Shown here one piece after another: positions 10,604-21,979 of a DNA stretch of 64,000 bases; position 1 is the stretch's first letter, and every line of letters starts with the position of its first letter. The position numbers and the translations under genes are program-made. Where the stretch lies: NCBI GenBank assembly GCA_020809705.1, contig CP085836.1, positions 496,001 to 560,000 on the forward strand. The letters are read 5' to 3'. The notes beneath the pieces are model-generated. The model saw only the letters and a program-made list of their open reading frames with translations. It had not been told where the DNA came from and searched no databases. This DNA comes from Calonectria ilicicola. Its lineage: Eukaryota; Ascomycota; Sordariomycetes; Hypocreales; Nectriaceae.

Positions 10604-11960
10604 CTAGCCAGCCGAGGAGATTTGGCAGCGGTTTTTCCATGCCGCGGCCAGGCTCACCCAGTTCATGGGAGCTTCCTTAGAATTTTCGGTAAACTCTGCA
10701 ATGATACCGGCCCAGAGATCTTTATAGTGACTGTTTTGCGCATTCTCATAGTGATAGAGCAATTTGGGATATGCTTTGCGAAGGAACATGAGAGTCTCTG
10801 GTGTCGGTTGATGGAGTGAGGCGGATACCTTTGCAGCAACTCGTCCGCTTCGAAGAAAAGTATCGGTATGAGGAGACCATCTCCACTGGTGGAGGAAGTT
10901 ACAGCAGCAGCTCAGAAGACTTTGGACTCTAGCTAATAGGCTAGTACTGGGAGCTCCGGTTTTCGGTTCATCAATCATCATCTCGCAAGCAGACAAGGCT
11001 TCCTTCAGCTCTTGGAACTTCTGCTTTTCTATTTGGGGGCGGCGGGATTTAGCCATCGAATTATCGCCAGATTCAATTATGGACTCGTAATAGCAGTGCT
11101 CTCCGCACAGATTCCAGTCGAAGTCGAAGGGGGTCGGAGGATGAATTTGGAACAGATTGCGTAGTAGTTGGTAGTCTGGCTTTTCATCGTGGTTGAGAGA
11201 ACGTGCATATGCGATACCTTCCGAGATATATTTGGGTCCTGCTTCAATTGCCGATTCTCTAACTGGGGTCATTTCATGGTCGGTCCCGAGTCCCCAGGAC
11301 CCATGGCCAGCCGCATCAAGAAGTATAAGGAGCATGGACTCAAGGTCATCTTTCCACGTCAAGACTGCAGATCGTGTCAGCAGAGAGTTTTCCCTTGTAG
11401 GCAAAATCATTACCCCTATGCCTATGGCATACCGCGGACGAGGAAGCATAGTAGAAGTCACTACCGCTTATGCATGGCTGTGTATCCCTTTCAGTTTCGT
11501 GGATCGTGTATTTAAAGGAAGTCAATAAGATCTGGTAGGCGCCATCTTCATCGCTGAAAAATAGATGGCTCGAGTGCAAACACCCGACCAAAAACGATTG
11601 ATTATGGATCCACTCAAGCGATGTCAATAGTTGACCGGCAACTGTGCGCCAGGTCGCTTCGGTGAATTTCCCACCGCACAGTTCCAGCAAGCCTGACAAA
11701 GAGCCCCGAACTCTGTTGATTACCATCATGGACGGAAAGCTATCGTGGAGCAATGGGACTCCAGGACATCCTGCTAGGCGTTGAATGCATCCTCTATCCC
11801 GTGGGGAGATAAGTCTTCCGGAGATGGGCTCGCCCGTCTCGTCATCTATTCCATTCTGGAAATTGCCCACAATGGTGTTCTCGAAAGTGTGCCTGTGGGG
11901 GTGTGACTGAGCTGCATTGTTATGGTTCTCGAACTTGGCAATCTCGACAGGAACATGCAT
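10604..11960 (-). CDS. Casein-kinase-1-like pseudokinase
   Basis: Two exons (11960-11465 and 11421-10604) joined across a 43-nt intron (GTAGTG..CCATAG) give 437 aa. The order of motifs follows a CK1-type kinase: RLAGCPGVP, the hinge region INRVRGSLSGLLEL, TVAGQLLTSLEWIHNQSF in place of the helix before the catalytic loop, and KDDLESMLLILLDAAGHGSWG, which equals the CK1 KDDLESL..L. segment of the C-lobe. The catalytic HRD/GD position reads VGCLHSSHLFF and no DFG is seen (ILLTSFKY in its place), so the Asp residues needed for phosphotransfer are missing. The glycine-rich loop is also not recognisable. Phosphotransfer is therefore not expected; a scaffold or regulatory role is inference. Confidence 0.6.
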
Positions 11961-12363
11961 TGTGCAAAAATCTTAGATAGCAGCGAGACGATGGTGGGAG
12001 CGATGCGAGAGGATTTACGAGATGATGATGAGGAGTTGGGCTTACAAACACCCCGCCATAATGGCGCAGCCCATTACAAACACTGGCGAACTACAAGTCA
12101 GATGTGAAGGCAACTAGGATAGGTTTGGGTAGGTTTTGGAAAAAGAAATATGATATGCTAATCCTACTGTGCAGTAGGCCCCCACCCCGTCAAGAATGAA
12201 TACATTCCCTCACGGAATAAGTTTGAGAGGGGTTGAATGAGGCTGCATCCTGTCCTCGGAATATCTCTCCTTGTTCTTCTCCTCGGTTGACCAGTCATAA
12301 AGATGAACCGCTCAATGAGTGGGTCTATGGGTGGGCTACACGGGCGTCAAAAAAGAAAGGGGG

Positions 12364-12383
12364 AAAAAAAAAAAAAAAAAAAA
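12364..12383 (+). repeat. Poly-A tract (20 bp)
   Basis: Run of 20 A preceded by GGG and a short AAAAAAGAAAGG stretch. It lies in a gene-free interval. Confidence 0.8.
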
Positions 12384-13624
12384 GGCCGACCCGTATCTCC
12401 TACCAACGCCACAATCCTTGGGCACATCTCTGATGCGCGCTCGGTAGATCCTCAACATCACGCACTTGCCCAAACACACAGAAAGAATAAAGCAGATGCT
12501 TGGTCACACTGAAAAAAAGCGAGAGTGTCCGTTGACCCTAAAAGGGGTAAAAGCACGCCTAGCCAAGCCGAATATCGGGTTCACTGTGTCAGTACCAGCT
12601 TCCAGTGATCTACTGATTGCCAAACATCAGCAGGTAGCGCCGCAAATTTAGCTGATACACAGATTGTCAAAGAATGGGCGCCTGCACTGGTCCAGTGCGG
12701 ACAAGGCCAAAACATGATTGGTCAACCAGAGCGGATCCTTGCATGGAGGGGGCTGTCACATCTTTGAGCTAAATCGTCGCTCATGCTGCTCTCCACTGCG
12801 CTAGTCTCTCCTCGCCCCACACAGCTAACGTAAATTCGGCCCCCCAGCGAGAGGGAGTGGCTCTAGCTTGTCCGGAAATACTAGAATACTATTGGTACAA
12901 GCCCCTGTCGGACCCGTAACCGCTTTCAGCTCATTTTGTGGTCCACTCACATTGCTGACGAGCAACACCCTGAAAATGCCCAGATTTGACCACACACGAA
13001 TAGGGTGTCCATGTAGGCGTTTGTCCAAAAATCCCGGAATACGTTGCACGGACACATGCTGCTGGAGGAGACCGCTGTCAGACTCACCACCTCTCCAGCT
13101 TGGTGGCTGTCTCACTCTCGGAAGCGATTGTGTTTAATGGTTCAAAATTGTCTCCTCCCTGGGAATCCACCACCAACAGGTGCTTCCGCCATCGCTGTGC
13201 TTGTGGCTGTCATTCATGTACGCACAGTTCACGGGAGCATCACAAATTGAGTCTCCCGATTATCATGCAAGAAGGGCATCGGCACATGAATTTATATGCC
13301 TTGCTGCTCCTTTGGGAGACCTAAGCCATGTCGATTGGATTATGGGATGGTATTGGCAAGCGGCATGAGTTGCAGTCTTCACCAAGTACAAGAAAATCCA
13401 GTCTTTCCTGTTTGTTCTTCAGCAAAGATGCTATGAGATTCATCTTGATCTAAATGCACGCACATATTCCAGTTTTCAATTATAGGTAATGGCAATGGCA
13501 ATGGCATGCGTAAAGTCTTTGGTCCTATGTGCCAACTCCTCCGTGGCCTCTTGTGTTTAGCCGGCGTGGGGCCTCAAAACATGCAAGTCATGCAGTGGGC
13601 ACTGACGCCGGCCGACGCCGAATT

Positions 13625-13646
13625 AAAAAAAAAAAAAAAAAAAAAA
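13625..13646 (+). repeat. Poly-A tract (22 bp)
   Basis: Run of 22 A in the same gene-free interval. No coding remnant of a retroposon precedes it. Confidence 0.8.
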
Positions 13647-15293
13647 TCAACCACAGAACCCAGTGAGAGGAGTACGGTGGTTGGATTGAAATGAGGTTCT
13701 GAATCTTTGGCTCGCGCAACTTCATGTGCCCTCCAAGGAAACGCCCTCCTGTATCCAAAGGCTTCTAGGCTTCTCCCAAATGAACTGGTTCAAAGGCAGA
13801 TGGATTGAAGGAACACCTTGCTCAGTGGTCGTGTGGGTCTCCTCAGAAGGTGTGTCAATGCCATGCCGTAGTCACCAGGCGCTGACACAGCAGGGCTAAC
13901 CGGCTCAAACCACTGACCGAATGTCAAAGTTTCCCTTTTGATCTCAAAGCCAGTGCTGCTGAACGGACTGCAACGCATGATAAGCCACTTGCAACATTGG
14001 TGGAAGCTGATGGTCAATTCGCTCGCTGAGATGCTCAATCCATCGATGCTGCCATTGATGCTGCTCTTGCCGCAGGTAAGATCCCAAAGACCGCTGCTGC
14101 AGTTTAAAATTTCTCTAGTCATTTGAGCTCTGATGTCTACGTTTCATTCCCAGGCTCTTGGTCAATCTCAACTGACCCATACATAGCCCTTTGGCTAACA
14201 TGAACCGAGGAGGAAACCATTATTTCTTCGTCGATACGAGATTCCTCCAACATAATAAAATACAACATAATGCGCGAAGCTCGATACCGTCAGTCGCCAG
14301 CATCCACACATTCAACAATATTGCCTCAACCCCAAAACTGAAATCGACACCAAATCCCTGCCAAAAGAACGCGCCCTCTCCAGCTGTGCCATGGAAGCCC
14401 CGCCTCGTCAATCGCGTTTATACGCCAATACTACCGTCACACGCGAGTGAACTTCAGCGCGGCACTCCTGCCCAAGCCCAACCCCGACCCGATAGAACGA
14501 ACCGAGATCCATACGATGAGCACATCACACCATCCTTTGATGCAATATGTCTGGAATTAGGTGCTCTGTCAGAAGGCTGATACGATTTATAACAGCTCGC
14601 ATCCCAACATGTACCCCGAGTGGCCTCGAACCGATGTACGACAACTCGAAAACACATACAAGCACGTAGGACGAGTCGATGCAATACCCCCGAGCCAACA
14701 ACACCTTTTAAACATCCATATTCCAAGCCAAATACGGACGACGATCCACACCGACCGAGTAAAATATTTTGCAATCTACATTGCATCGAGAAAACAAAGG
14801 AGTGAGGGTATGGCGAGGATTTATGTATAATTAAAAACGCAAAGTACTGGCGAATCCTACGACGGGCTTGGATCGCATTCACTCAAGTCTTCGTTAATAT
14901 AGGCTGTGACCGCGTCAGAGCTGCCTCTCAAAGGGGATTTGCAACCATACACACATGGATGTAGACGGATGATGCGGCTTTTCTAAATGGCGTTCGCCGT
15001 CTTGGATGACCCTTTGCATGGCTGCCTCAACGCCTGCATTGTGGAAATGTCTGAATCTGCACATACCTTTGGTAACTGCTCCGTTGCCGTTGTTGCATTA
15101 GTCCCTGTGACGCAGAAGGGATTGGCAAAGGCCTGGACTCGCAAAGACATGTTGGATCGACACCCCATTGACAGCGATCAAACCTCCCTGCAAGATGCCA
15201 ATGCTTGACCACGCTGGTCAAGCCAGAGCCTGTCTGCCTGTATAGGATAAGCATTATACGGATTTCCAGACCCCCTAGTCAATTAAAACAGCT

Positions 15294-15800
15294 TCACTGT
15301 GTTTGTATCAGGGCCATGCACCCTCCATTACGAATTAGTGGCCCCGCACATGCCTCAGGTGCACACCTCATTGTAACGTTCTTGCAGTTGTCGCATGCAT
15401 TGACTTTGCCGGGATGAATCCAATCCCCGCAGCATTTCGCCCCCCCCAATGCTTGTACTCTTCCGTTTGGTCCGATCTCCGTGAAATAAAGATTCTCTGA
15501 GCATCGTAAAAAAGAAATCCAGTCTCCTCAATCTATACTAGCTATGAAAATGGCAGCTCTTCTTTCCGCCCAGCCTATCGCACCACGCATCCCGTATCAC
15601 GCCACAGCTTTATGTCCTACGTCTACCGGGCTCGCCATCCTGTCAACTTTGTTTTCTGGTATTCTCAAAACGTTAACGCAGACACCTCTCACACCTTTTT
15701 GTGTTGCAGCCCCCGGCGTGTCAACACCATTGAATAACTGGTCTTTCTGCCATTTTCTCTCGTACACGCACCCTAAACCCAGCCGCCGCAATTACTGGAA
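15294..15800 (-). pseudogene. Broken Cys-rich (secreted-type) coding fragments
   Basis: Two minus-strand frames carry dense cysteines. The frame 15527-15294 holds eight Cys in 77 codons (AKCCGDWIHPGK, ACDNCKNVTMRC, APEACAGPLIRNGGC) but has no usable ATG. The frame ending at 15597 contains GCVYERKWQKDQLFNG and GVCVNVLRIPENKVD, which is loosely reminiscent of small fungal secreted beta/gamma-crystallin-like proteins. Its continuation with two more Cys lies in a shifted frame. No signal peptide was found. It is either a decayed small-secreted-protein locus or a gene whose introns I could not resolve. Confidence is low. Confidence 0.25.
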
Positions 15801-15954
15801 AGTTATCACCAGAAATATTTAGTTCAGCCGACTACAACTACAACTCCCCGTTTGCGGTGCTATCAAAACACGAGGGCGTAATATTGTTCTGGCCAAATAC
15901 CAAGAACGCTGTATTATTGCTTGATCGAGTCCCAAGGACTTCTTCGGTGCCAAA

Positions 15955-17779
15955 ATGACCGGGGGCAAAATCCTGATTTATCTCATACGCCGGGATCTGA
16001 GGGTCTCGGATAACCCCATTCTTCATCATTTAGCCACTGAGGACCATAGGTACACTTATCTTTTCCCAGTCTATGTCCTGCTTCCTCACCAGATCGAAGT
16101 GTCTGGCTTCCTGGACGAGGAGGAGAGCAACCCTTATCCTCCGGCGCTGAGCAAGGTCGGGAAGTTCCCGCGGTGCGGTCCCAACAGAGCAAGACTCCTT
16201 GCAGAGTCTGTCTGGGAGTTGAAAATGTCCCTCAAAAACCTTCAGAGCGGCATGTCTATACACGTTGGGAGCTACGCCGATGTTTTGACAGGCATCATCG
16301 ACTCCATCAAAAACACTCCGCACCACATTGGTGCTGTGTGGATGACTGAGGACAAGTCGTTTGAGGAAATCCAGGATCAATTTCATGTCTCCAAAATATG
16401 TGCTAATAATGACATCCCCTTCCGCACGTGGCTGGATGTAAAATATTTTATCAATGAGTGAGCCTCCACCCCCCTCATCTAGTCCAATGCGATCGACGGC
16501 AGCGTTTGACTCCTTATTAACCAAATATCCGACCCAAAGCCTAGACACGGGGCTTAAAAATGACGGCGATCTTCCAGGCGTCTTTGCTACCTATCGTAAG
16601 TCTCAGGAGCCTCTGCGTCAACGTCCACAATGTTCTCTCGCGAGTCCAGAGACTTTCTGCCTGCCACCCTTCCCTCCTCCGAATTGGAGACCAGTTCAGA
16701 GAGCACCCTTTATAGTGCCGGTTGAGTACGAGGAGTTTGAATCGCGCCTTCTCAAACCAGTGCAAGGTATATTACCCAGAGCCCCTCCCTACCCCCGTCA
16801 GGCACGTACTGCCCATCCCGTCAAGGGAGGTGAGCTGCAAGGTCGGAAGCGTGTTTTTGATCTTGTACGGGGAGGGAGCTTGGTGCGCTATCATGAAACC
16901 CGGGATAGGCTGCTGGGCGTGGACTCCAGCACTAAGCTCTCGGGCTATCTGGCTCTAGGTTGCATCACAGCACGGCAGATCCACGAAGAGTTGCTCAAGC
17001 TTGAGGATGGCTCAGACGTGGGCTACCAGCATTCCAAAGGGTTCGGTATGGGAGAAAATGACGGAACCAAGGCCGTGAGAGTTGAACTTCTCTGGAGGGA
17101 TTACATGCGTCTCTGCACCATGAAGTTTGGCTCCCAGTTGTTCCAAGCCTCTGGCTTCAAGAACATAACTGACCAAGATAAAAAAAAGTGGAAGACTGGT
17201 AACGCGCGCAAGGCCAGTCCTGGCCAAAACCCACCCCCGGAGAAGATCAACATCATCATCGATCGGTTCCGCGAGGGTACAACTGGCATGGGCCTCATCG
17301 ATGCTTCCCAACGAGAACTATACCATACTGGATATACCTCGAACCGAGCCCGACAAAATGTTGCCTGCTTTCTTTCAAAGCACCTTGGCATCGACTGGCG
17401 CTATGGAGCAGAGTGGTACGAAGCCATGCTTATTGACTACGACGTCTCGTCCAATTGGGCCAACTGGCAGTATGTGGCCGGCGTAGGCAATGACCCTCGT
17501 GATCGCACCTTCAACCCAGTCAAACAAGCCTTTGACTATGACAATAATGGAAATTTCGTCCGCACTTGGGTCCCTGAGGTGAAGGACCTCGAAAGGCTAG
17601 AGAATGTCTTTCAGGTTTGCACCACCGAGGAGGAAGATCTCGAGAAGTACGAACTAACCAAGAATGTCATGGTGACCGATCCTATAAAGAAGATTGACTT
17701 CCGAGTCGACAGGAAGCCCACATCTACTCGGCGACGCAAGTATAAGCGTCGTGAGGAAGTAATCATTTGGAGAACGTAA
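15955..17779 (+). CDS. CRY-DASH cryptochrome/photolyase
   Basis: Two exons (15955-16457 and 16540-17779) and an 82-nt intron (GTGAGC..CCCAAAG) give 580 aa. The N-terminal photolyase Rossmann-like domain starts LIYLIRRDLRVSDNPIL. The C-terminal FAD-binding domain shows GRKRVFDLVRGGSL, TKLSGYLALGCITARQIHEEL, VELLWRDYMRL, then GLIDASQRELYHTGYTSNRARQN and YDVSSNWANWQYVAGVGNDPR, in the order expected for CRY-DASH. These proteins bind FAD and usually MTHF, repair cyclobutane dimers mainly in single-stranded DNA, and in fungi also act in light signalling. A basic tail (RRRKYKRRE) could be a nuclear or nucleic-acid-binding signal. The acceptor site is inferred from frame; a nearby alternative would change only about 25 residues. 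No RG-rich tail typical of some fungal members is seen. Confidence 0.88.
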
Positions 17780-19128
17780 CGACAGTGCCAAGGACACATT
17801 GATGAATGGTGACACGCTATAACTCTGTGCGCCTTGGTTGACTAAGGTCATGCACGGCCATATTACGAGACAGGGTCGTTGGCCCAGCGCTGATCCTGTA
17901 TTTGTACCTCTCCTGTACAAATATACAGTCACCTTTTGCAAAGCAATTTTCTTATTGCTCATAGATTTCTGCATAAGGCACACGAGAAAGCTTCTCCAAT
18001 AGGCATGCCTCCAAAAGGATCAAAGGGCTGATTGTAAAGAAATAGCCTTCGAAAGTAGCAGTTATGGGGCCTAAAGAGTTGGACTTGCTGAGAAATACAA
18101 TGATTTATTGAGGCTTATTGCTAAAATGGTACTTGAGGAGAGAAATAGCGGTAAATGCTGTTACGGAACTGAGGGAGATCAGGAGACAAGTGCTGGCAGC
18201 TATACGGTCTCAAGCTTGGGGACTGGCGCTGAGAAAGACCCATCATATGTAAAATACGTAATATAAAGCCTCAAGGTTTTCAACTCACAAGGTTCCGAGG
18301 CTATCTCTAGTCAAGGCTCTGCAACAGACGCTTGGTTTAGCAAGTAGAGGTGTATCCTATTGCTTCATACGCAAACCCTTGACAAGGGGATCACGGCCAA
18401 ATCCGGTCAATGAACTCATTCATCAGCCTCACTGGGGTGCATGCAACATCTTGTGCTGCCTTTTCTCACTACAGGCCGGTTTCAACATAGGGTGCTTCAC
18501 ATTCTTATAACACACCTATGTATATGTTTTAGATAGTCTAGTAAACGCAGGAAGGCCATGATAAATGTACATTTTAGATCATCTTATCATTTCTTTCCTC
18601 AGATAATGAAATAAATAACAGTAAAGCTATATAACAGTCATATTATAGAATAGATGAAGAGTTTGCAAACTGCGCCCTGCTGTTTTCATAAGCTCACCCA
18701 CTTTGATCTGAATGGGGCGCACCAGGATTCATTCGTTCGGCACAACCGGGATTCTGTCCGCCTGTGAGCATTAGCTTCAAAGGCTTTCTGTGACGAATGA
18801 ATAGATAAATACCGACGTATTGGGTAGTGACCGAAGATAAGGTATGGGGTGAAGCGTGGCGTGGTGAGAACTAAGCGACTGGCTGCCTCCGAATAGGAGG
18901 TGACGGGTATACTATTGTATATAAAAGATGTATGGTAAGTCCTCAAGACGGTGTCTCCTAATTATCTCTCACACAAAAACTTATTTTTTGCTTTTTACCT
19001 AAATTCATTGAAAAATCATATCTCTTCTAATTGTTCACTGGGTTCTATTTCCCCAGAGAATACTCACAATTTCCCCAACCGTTTCAGTGAGAAAATATCA
19101 AACCAATATATATTATCATCATAAGAAA
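17780..19128. other. Intergenic, no gene seen
   Basis: AT-rich from about 18500 onward. Only short frames are present. The last 150 bp are the likely promoter and 5' leader of the small plus-strand gene at 19129. Confidence 0.45.
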
Positions 19129-19632
19129 ATGGGTCAACTCAATAACTCAAAGAAACTCATCTATCTCGAAGAAGCTCTCGCCTATTTCAGTATAAAGCCT
19201 GATTTTACCCTCAACGGAAGCGACTCTCAACATACCGGGTCGTGCGCGCTTGTTCTTGGGTATGTCCATGAGGCCATGCTATTGGATAGAGATGCGTTTG
19301 CGAGTGCGACGGGAAGTAGTTTTAAAGACGCAATTGTCAAATTCTACGTTACCTCATGCTCATTAGACGACCACTCTGCTGGCCGTATTGTGCTTCTTCT
19401 CGAGAATATGGACGGAGATACAACAATCGACGATTTAAAGAAAGGGATGTTTTCTTCCTGTTGGCGTGAGAAGGAAGAGAAATCATTTGGAGCGGGACAC
19501 GATGATGACGGTTGTGTTTGTTATGGTATATCTCTTGATAAATGGGAAATCCATCGCATTGGCCCCTGGATATACCAGCACATGAGCAGCCTCGGAAATC
19601 TCAATGCTTCTCTTCCTCGCCCAAACCTTTAG
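19129..19632 (+). CDS. Hypothetical protein (167 aa)
   Basis: Intronless frame from ATG 19129, with an AAGAAAATGGG start context. The sequence is compact and globular-looking: KKLIYLEEALAYFSIKPDF, GSCALVLGYVHEAMLLDRDAF, IVLLLENMDGDTTIDDLKKGMF. It has several Cys (TSCSLDD, SSCWREKE, DDGCVCYGI) and no signal peptide or membrane segment. I do not recognise the family. It converges tail-to-tail with the secreted LysM-type gene (stop to stop about 400 bp). The dense, in-phase composition supports a real gene, but no function can be offered. Confidence 0.5.
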   Translation: MGQLNNSKKLIYLEEALAYFSIKPDFTLNGSDSQHTGSCALVLGYVHEAMLLDRDAFASATGSSFKDAIVKFYVTSCSLDDHSAGRIVLLLENMDGDTTIDDLKKGMFSSCWREKEEKSFGAGHDDDGCVCYGISLDKWEIHRIGPWIYQHMSSLGNLNASLPRPNL

Positions 19633-20039
19633 ATGAATGCCTTTCAGCCTCGATATTTCCACTGCTTTACTAAGGAATCGCAGTAACAAATTTCAACTGA
19701 ATAAACACGCATCGATCTCACACTACATATATCATATATTCTCGTTCATAGGATGCTTAAATGAAAGATCACAATGAAACCGGTTGAGGTTTTTTTTTCA
19801 ATACTCTATTACTATATTATGTGAACTATTCGGGTTTAACTTTTTTGTCCTATCCATAAGTCTAATAATAAAATATATATCTGTAAAAATACGTAGTTGA
19901 TTTCTGTTCACGGAGAATAGTTTCAGGTTGGTCTTGGAGAAAAAAGAAAGAAAAAATATTTACAAATCTTATAAGCTATCCTCGGCAAAAAAAAAAAAAA
20001 GTATTCAACCCACACCCACATCACCTAAGTATCACTATC
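19633..20039. other. Convergent 3' regions
   Basis: AT-rich spacer between two convergent genes; both 3' untranslated regions probably lie here. A 14-A run sits at 19987-20000. No gene is seen. Confidence 0.5.
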
Positions 20040-21464
20040 TCACCCTGAAGAATTTGGCCGGTATGCCAACACTAAGCACTCAAGGGATGATGAATCTGCT
20101 AGGGTGGTGTAACCACCCGCTCCACCATTAATGCAGCGACGCCAATTTTTTACCATGATGTCATAACACAAATCTACATCACCCATGGCGGTCTGCTTCT
20201 TTGACTCACACCCCGACGCCCACGATATAGTGAAAACGTACAACTGACTTTTCTTTCCGTAGATTTCCTGTAAGCTCTGTCCTTCGCTTAGAGATTTTCC
20301 GTCAACCTTGTCACAGAACTTTTTCGCATACTTCTTCAGTTTGCTTTCATCTGTGATTTGAGTCCCGCTTTGATAGCAGGTCGGCGAGGGGGTAGAGCCC
20401 GATTTTACCGCTTTAGTTGTGGTATCTTCTTTTTTCGATGTACTGGAAGTTACTTGTTGTTTAGTTTGCGTCGTTGTTTGGGCGGTAGTCTTTGTAGTTT
20501 CTATCGACTTGGTTACTGTAGGGCTTATAGATGCACTCGTGGAAGTTGACGGGGTGATTTCCGCGGTATCGGTTTTGGGAGAGGTCTGAGAGCCAGAATT
20601 GAATACAGGGGATAAAGTCATTGTATTTTTACTATTAGCCTGGGTCTCTATTTTGATGCTAGATGCGAATGAAGATGCGAGGACCCCCCCAGTGTCGGTG
20701 GAGGCTGTTAAAGAGGGTAGAGCAACCTGTTTTGTTGCGGTTTTAGTGCCGGCATCCGACGAGGCTGTCCCTTCCTCCTTATCCTTGATTGTCGTTGTAG
20801 ATGAAAACTTCGTCGCCTCTCTCGTATCCGACTTTATACTGCTTTCTAGCTTAGTGATGGATGTTTGAGATTCTTCAGCACCACTGCTAGAGTGAAACAA
20901 GGACTCTTGAGTCATCTTTGTCTCTGTTTTTGTCTTGGTGTCGACTCGGACTTCAGTTGTGGGCTGCTTGGATGGAGATGTTTCCGCGTTCTCTGATTCA
21001 CTGCGCGAAGTAGGGGACTGGGACTTGAGCTTTTGGGTGCGAGATTCAGCATTGCTTGATTCAGCAGTCGTGGCCTCAGTTCCCCTTGTTTCTTGTACTG
21101 CTGAAGCAGTCCGATGAGTTGTTAAGAGTGTTGATGGGATCGAGGACTGCGCAAAGCTTGAAGCTTCATGTGCCCAAGATGTCGCTGATCCAGCACTCAG
21201 CTGAAGCAAGGGCGTGCAACCATTGATCGTTTTCCATGTTGCGGGCGAATTAACCTCAGTGAATGGGACAGTGTAAGTATTGCCCGCTTGAACGTAGCTG
21301 GGAGTCAAGCTTGGGTTAAGTTGCTTTAATTGCTCGTAATTTTGAAGATGAAGCGCCTCAGCTGCCATTTCGGCTGTCTCGCCAATCCAGGGAGTCCATA
21401 GGGCAACCTCTGTACAGAAAGCGCTCGCGAGGGCTGCTTGATAAAATAATGGCAAGAAGATCAT
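20040..21464 (-). CDS. Secreted LysM-type, Ser/Thr-rich protein
   Basis: Intronless, 474 aa. An N-terminal signal peptide is visible (MIFLPLFYQAALASAFC, cleavage near residue 15-17). Residues about 30-85 look like one LysM module (AAEALHLQNYEQLKQLNPSLTPSYVQAGNTYTVPF split by usual hydrophobic positions), the fold that binds chitin or other N-acetylglucosamine polymers. Residues about 95-350 are a Ser/Thr/Lys-rich linker that is probably heavily O-glycosylated. The C-terminal ~110 residues form a separate Cys-containing domain (SPTCYQSGTQI, KKFCDKVDGK, WASGCESKK, DVDLCYDIMVKNWRRCINGGAGG) of a type seen in fungal secreted proteins. It likely acts in the cell wall or outside the cell. Ligand is unknown. 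Confidence 0.65.
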   Translation of the reverse strand: MIFLPLFYQAALASAFCTEVALWTPWIGETAEMAAEALHLQNYEQLKQLNPSLTPSYVQAGNTYTVPFTEVNSPATWKTINGCTPLLQLSAGSATSWAHEASSFAQSSIPSTLLTTHRTASAVQETRGTEATTAESSNAESRTQKLKSQSPTSRSESENAETSPSKQPTTEVRVDTKTKTETKMTQESLFHSSSGAEESQTSITKLESSIKSDTREATKFSSTTTIKDKEEGTASSDAGTKTATKQVALPSLTASTDTGGVLASSFASSIKIETQANSKNTMTLSPVFNSGSQTSPKTDTAEITPSTSTSASISPTVTKSIETTKTTAQTTTQTKQQVTSSTSKKEDTTTKAVKSGSTPSPTCYQSGTQITDESKLKKYAKKFCDKVDGKSLSEGQSLQEIYGKKSQLYVFTISWASGCESKKQTAMGDVDLCYDIMVKNWRRCINGGAGGYTTLADSSSLECLVLAYRPNSSG

Positions 21465-21979
21465 ATCTACGAACCGGGCTGGCCCTTGATTGATATCTGG
21501 TCCGGGGTCTTCGGGTCTTGTTATAGATTGTCTAGCGACTTTTAAGTGTTGGCCCTGTGGCTTGATGGGGCCCGAATTGTCCCGTGTTTTGTCCCGTGTT
21601 TCATGGTCATATTTGGTTCATCGTGCGCGCTGGAAAGAAAACCCGAAAAAGACACATATGATCGCGATATCTTCTATATACTATTTTGGCTGGGTAAGCC
21701 ATATCAAAATATCACTGTCTAGATTTTCGCAAATGCATTAAGGTTGTGCCATGCAAACAATTGAAGATGATTATTTTTTGCATCCTTTGTGTTGAGCGAG
21801 CTCCAAAACTAAGATCTTGTCATTTGCGACCTTGGTGGAATTAGTGCTGCTGGTGAGGCCCTTAAGGTTGTAAACGAAGATCTTGGACGTTTAAAGACAC
21901 TCAATACGGCATCGCCAGTAAGCGAAACCCGTTCTTGGGCCATCTATATCTCAAAAAACGTCCCGTAAAACAGACAAAT
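21465..21979. other. Intergenic between two minus-strand genes
   Basis: Holds the upstream region of the LysM-type gene and the 3' side of the monooxygenase gene. No coding motif is seen. Confidence 0.5.

Larger units (their letters stand above)
11961..15293. other. Long stretch without a supported gene
   Basis: About 3.3 kb with only short, mutually overlapping frames. Two poly-A runs (12364-12383, 13625-13646) lie inside. Minus-strand frames near 14983-15254 are Cys-containing and may belong with the broken Cys-rich fragments just to the right. I found no recognisable transposase, reverse transcriptase or tRNA. Confidence 0.4.

Noticed and set aside
14191..14882. Overlapping ORFs of 129 and 142 aa on opposite strands
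   Set aside because: Both lack motifs and overlap each other. Composition does not favour either.
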